Positions 62,505 to 64,000 of a stretch of DNA of 64,000 nt are shown here, piece by piece (position 1 is the stretch's first letter; each line of letters begins with the position of its first letter). The notes under the pieces are model-generated. The model made no database searches and was not told where the DNA came from. It was given only the letters and a program-made list of their open reading frames with translations. The stretch lies in NCBI RefSeq assembly GCF_007676705.1, contig NZ_VEBF01000003.1, positions 620,001 to 684,000 on the forward strand, in the 5' to 3' direction. The stretch is from Paenibacillus xylanexedens (GTDB lineage: Bacteria > Bacillota > Bacilli > Paenibacillales > Paenibacillaceae). A program made the position numbers and the translations under genes.

Positions 62505-64000
62505 CTAACCCTCTCTGGTGAAACTCTCGCTATGCGGATGGGTCAAATCATTCAATAATTGACTAATCAGGCCACGCTCCACAATATCATCGATATTCTC
62601 AACGGAGAGGAGCACTTCGCGATGATTGGCTGTTGTTTTGCCCGTATGTTGTAATAGGACTTCAATGTTACTCTTCGTATAAAAGGTAACGAGCGCTCCT
62701 GAGGTAATGTCACCATGGAGACCTGTCGCGGAAAAGAAACGATAGTTGAAGCTGCGCAGCGTACAGCCAGCATTATTGGTGAAATTGACCGGAAGCTGCA
62801 GGGAAAGCCGTGGCATTTTCCGCTGATCCGATCTAGGTTGCACGATACGTTTTTTCACATTGCGAAGCATATCGTCATAAGCCGTATCCCACAGGTTCAT
62901 TTGCTCTGGCAACGAATGTTTACGATCATAGATGATTTGCATGTATTGGCGGTTATCATTCTCATCAATCGGCTGAACCGTTGCGGAATAGCGCCAACCC
63001 TCTCCATCCTGTTTAACATAGACAATAACTGCATCAAGATTGGCCTCATACCGCTCGGATTTTACGACCAGTGAGATCGTCTTCTGTTCAGGTAGATATA
63101 TGGGATATGGGACATAAAAGGCAATCCCTTGCTCGGATACATCAACGGTCTTAGCCTCGTAGCGTAGATTCGTGTCCTGATCATAGATCGTGACATCCTC
63201 CTGTGCCCGAATCCGCTCTGTCTCACGATACGCACGGCGGCCGATCATGAAGAACAGGGCGTAACATAGCGCGATCATGTTATGAATCAACCAGAAAATA
63301 ATGATACTGCTGAAGAACAGCGCGATACCGTACTTGCCATTTACATATCGAATTACAGCTGCAATGGAAAGCAACAGCAGGAAAATATGCGGAAGTGCAT
63401 ATAACAGAGCAGACATCCATTGTCGACCACTCGCTCTGCTTTTGTTCGTAACCTTGAATTTTTTCTCGCGGATGCCCAGCGTTTCCAGAAGAACCGGCCA
63501 GATCAGATAAGGCATAAATATCGTATCAATCACCTGACTCCATCGCTGGTTCCGAATATTGCTGGATAGATAACGCATCGAGACACTGTAGAAGAAATAG
63601 GACGGAAGCCAGAATACTAAGATCTGCCAGAAGGTTGTGTTCACAATCTGGAAGTCAAATAACGCAAACAAAATAGGCGCCAAAATGAAAATCAACCGGT
63701 TAAAGAAGGACCACCAGTATAAGAAACTGCTCAAATAGGTCACTCTTGTCCAGAAGGGAAGCTTCTCGGATAACGGAGCGCGCGTATTCTGCAGACTCTG
63801 AATAATACCCCTTGCCCAGCGAATCCGCTGCTTAATCATGCTCTTCACGGTTGTCGTTGTCTGCCCGGCGGCTTGAACCTCTTGAGTCGCATAGGTAATA
63901 TAACCTTCCTGCTGCAAGCGAATGCTTGTCTCAAAGTCCTCCGTGATCGTATTGAGTGGAAAGCCTCCGATGTCTTCCATGCCTTGCCGGGAAATAATCG
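62505..64000 (-). CDS. BcsA-like processive glycosyltransferase with PilZ domain (partial, N-terminus off the window)
   Basis: 498 codons are visible and open to base 64000. The catalytic end shows TED in TITEDFETSIRLQQEGY and QxxRW in KQRIRWARGI, as in cellulose- and hyaluronan-synthase-like GT2 enzymes. Several membrane helices follow. A PilZ domain (about 270-360) then begins with an Arg-containing segment and DVSEQGIAFYVP, the cyclic-di-GMP-binding motif. A second, weaker PilZ-like beta unit (RKMPRLSLQLPVNFTNN onward, about 395-490) is present at the end. It probably makes an exopolysaccharide under cyclic-di-GMP control. Confidence 0.87.
   Translation of the reverse strand, partial: IISRQGMEDIGGFPLNTITEDFETSIRLQQEGYITYATQEVQAAGQTTTTVKSMIKQRIRWARGIIQSLQNTRAPLSEKLPFWTRVTYLSSFLYWWSFFNRLIFILAPILFALFDFQIVNTTFWQILVFWLPSYFFYSVSMRYLSSNIRNQRWSQVIDTIFMPYLIWPVLLETLGIREKKFKVTNKSRASGRQWMSALLYALPHIFLLLLSIAAVIRYVNGKYGIALFFSSIIIFWLIHNMIALCYALFFMIGRRAYRETERIRAQEDVTIYDQDTNLRYEAKTVDVSEQGIAFYVPYPIYLPEQKTISLVVKSERYEANLDAVIVYVKQDGEGWRYSATVQPIDENDNRQYMQIIYDRKHSLPEQMNLWDTAYDDMLRNVKKRIVQPRSDQRKMPRLSLQLPVNFTNNAGCTLRSFNYRFFSATGLHGDITSGALVTFYTKSNIEVLLQHTGKTTANHREVLLSVENIDDIVERGLISQLLNDLTHPHSESFTREG

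Overview
The window looks like a chromosomal segment of a Paenibacillus-type soil Firmicute. The evidence is strong GGAGG-like ribosome sites with frequent GTG and TTG starts, an SLH-anchored giant surface protein, AraR-controlled arabinose genes, Fur and Zur boxes of the Bacillus 7-1-7 type, and response regulators that carry SARP-like BTAD domains. I saw no rRNA, tRNA, CRISPR array or intact insertion sequence.

Layout. 1-3.4 kb: a hybrid 7TM-DISM sensor kinase (cut by the left edge) and its BTAD response regulator. 3.5-9.9 kb: a DinB-like protein, a PRISE-like reductase facing an HxlR regulator, a TPR-SUKH protein, a family 4 rhamnogalacturonan lyase and an AraC/GyrI-type regulator. 10.1-13.9 kb: a tandem pair of GT2 glycosyltransferases and a 710-residue protein with a TerD-like C-terminal part. 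14.1-24.3 kb: a 1784-residue beta-helix/FIVAR/SLH surface protein, with a second BTAD regulator and a second, larger hybrid kinase next to it. The surface protein's promoter carries an 11-bp tandem repeat exactly 8 bp from its -10 box, which is the layout known for SARP activators. 24.3-31.4 kb: malate:quinone oxidoreductase and a five-gene NikABCDE/CntABCDF-like importer with two Zur boxes at its promoter.

31.5-44.1 kb is an AT-rich accessory island. A WXG100-headed polymorphic toxin (38.5-39.9 kb) is followed on the same strand by about thirteen small genes, among them SUKH-4, Imm7, pentapeptide-repeat, zinc-ribbon and several unrecognised families. Many are paralogous pairs, truncated copies or remnants, which is the picture of an immunity-gene bank built by duplication and loss. 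A ~120-bp fragment of the last immunity gene recurs beyond the toxin, so direct repeats bracket the whole block. Further immunity-type genes and pseudogenes (SUKH, DUF1871) follow on the plus strand.

44.1-64 kb returns to core-like genes: a membrane diguanylate cyclase, an AAC(3)-family acetyltransferase, araB-araD-araA with divergent araR and well-resolved operators, a leucine-rich-repeat protein, a Fur-controlled siderophore importer, a KinB-like kinase, a MetE-like methyltransferase, and a polytopic membrane protein downstream of a PilZ-containing BcsA-like glycosyltransferase (cut by the right edge). The last gene and the diguanylate cyclase suggest cyclic-di-GMP control of an exopolysaccharide.
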